Below, one piece after another: positions 63,938-64,000 of a stretch of 64,000 nucleotides of DNA. The notes beneath the pieces are model-generated. The model saw only the letters and a list, made by a program, of their open reading frames with translations. It ran no database searches and had not been told where the DNA came from. Source of the stretch: Demequina globuliformis. Its GTDB lineage: Bacteria; Actinomycetota; Actinomycetes; Actinomycetales; Demequinaceae. The stretch is from contig NZ_BBRG01000001.1 in NCBI RefSeq assembly GCF_000975155.1, positions 541,999-605,998 of the forward strand, given 5' to 3'. Each line of letters begins with the position of its first letter. The stretch's first letter is position 1. The translations under genes were made by a program, and so were the position numbers.

Positions 63938-64000
63938 TTGCCCATTCCGTTGTCTGTGCTGGACCTCGCCCCCATTGCCGAGGGAGAAACCGCGGGCGAT
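63938..64000 (+). CDS. LLM-class flavin-dependent oxidoreductase (5' fragment)
   Basis: Only 21 codons are visible, reading on past the right edge. TTG at 63938 has AAGGAG 6 bases upstream. The start, LPIPLSVLDLAPIAEGETAG, resembles the N-terminus of luciferase-like flavin monooxygenases (IPLSVLDLAPV, then a glycine-containing loop). Identification from so few residues is provisional. Confidence 0.6.
   Translation, partial: MPIPLSVLDLAPIAEGETAGD

Overview
The window is GC-rich chromosomal DNA from an actinobacterium. The evidence is pervasive G/C at third codon positions, a WhiB1/WblE iron-sulfur regulator, a PdtaS-type sensor kinase, adnA-adnB and uvrD2 helicases, UPF0182, DUF3107, DUF3152, DUF2505 and DUF5679 proteins, and many leaderless genes whose -10 box sits 6-8 bases before the start codon. 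The block at 26.7-44.1 kb follows the gene order of Mycobacterium tuberculosis Rv3193c-Rv3202c as I remember it. Sortase-type surface proteins and general content fit a Micrococcales member (Demequinaceae or Cellulomonadaceae-like), but the family is a guess. There is no phage, IS element, CRISPR array or rRNA; one tRNA (initiator tRNA-fMet) is present.

Layout. 1-4.4 kb: a truncated secreted lamin-tail-domain protein and a small repeat protein, both on the minus strand. 4.5-8.9 kb: xseB, a PfkB sugar kinase, fumC and a type II NADH dehydrogenase. 9.0-11.8 kb: a compact sulfide/persulfide module with a CstR-like repressor, a small Cys-rich protein, an operator and a CoA-disulfide reductase fused to rhodanese. 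11.9-16.0 kb: purE-purK, gtrA and a two-component system. 16.1-21.3 kb: a GT-C-like membrane protein and an FHA-FtsK (EssC-like) ATPase. 21.7-26.4 kb: whiB1, pdtaS, a DUF2505 protein, a paired FluC fluoride channel, a DUF427 protein and an APC permease. 26.6-33.7 kb: tRNA-fMet, UPF0182, a PDZ-Lon protease, a zincin-like protein, a DUF5679 protein and an orphan TOMM E1-like protein. 33.8-44.1 kb: DNA repair and metabolite proofreading (uvrD2, nudC, a kinase-like phosphotransferase, adnB, adnA). 44.1-45.4 kb: DUF3152 and DUF3107 proteins.

45.4-54.8 kb is an accessory carbohydrate locus on the minus strand: a GH3 glycosidase, a solute-binding lipoprotein, two ATPases, two Dpp/Opp-type permeases and gluconate kinase, with a divergent TetR regulator and an inverted-repeat operator between regulator and glycosidase. 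It probably imports an oligosaccharide, hydrolyses it inside the cell and feeds the products to central metabolism. 55-64 kb: a DEAD-box helicase, trhO, a UPF0045 protein, a PHP phosphoesterase, an LPXTG-anchored alanine-rich coiled-coil protein, an aminopeptidase P, a thioredoxin-CcdA fusion and the first 21 codons of a flavin-dependent oxidoreductase.

The two most unusual signals are not genes. First, five copies of a ~58-bp near-perfect palindrome lie only between transcription units, and their arms differ by matched substitutions on both sides. Second, an 11-base word (GGGCCGATGCC) occurs eight times, in all three codon registers and once between genes, far above a base-composition expectation.
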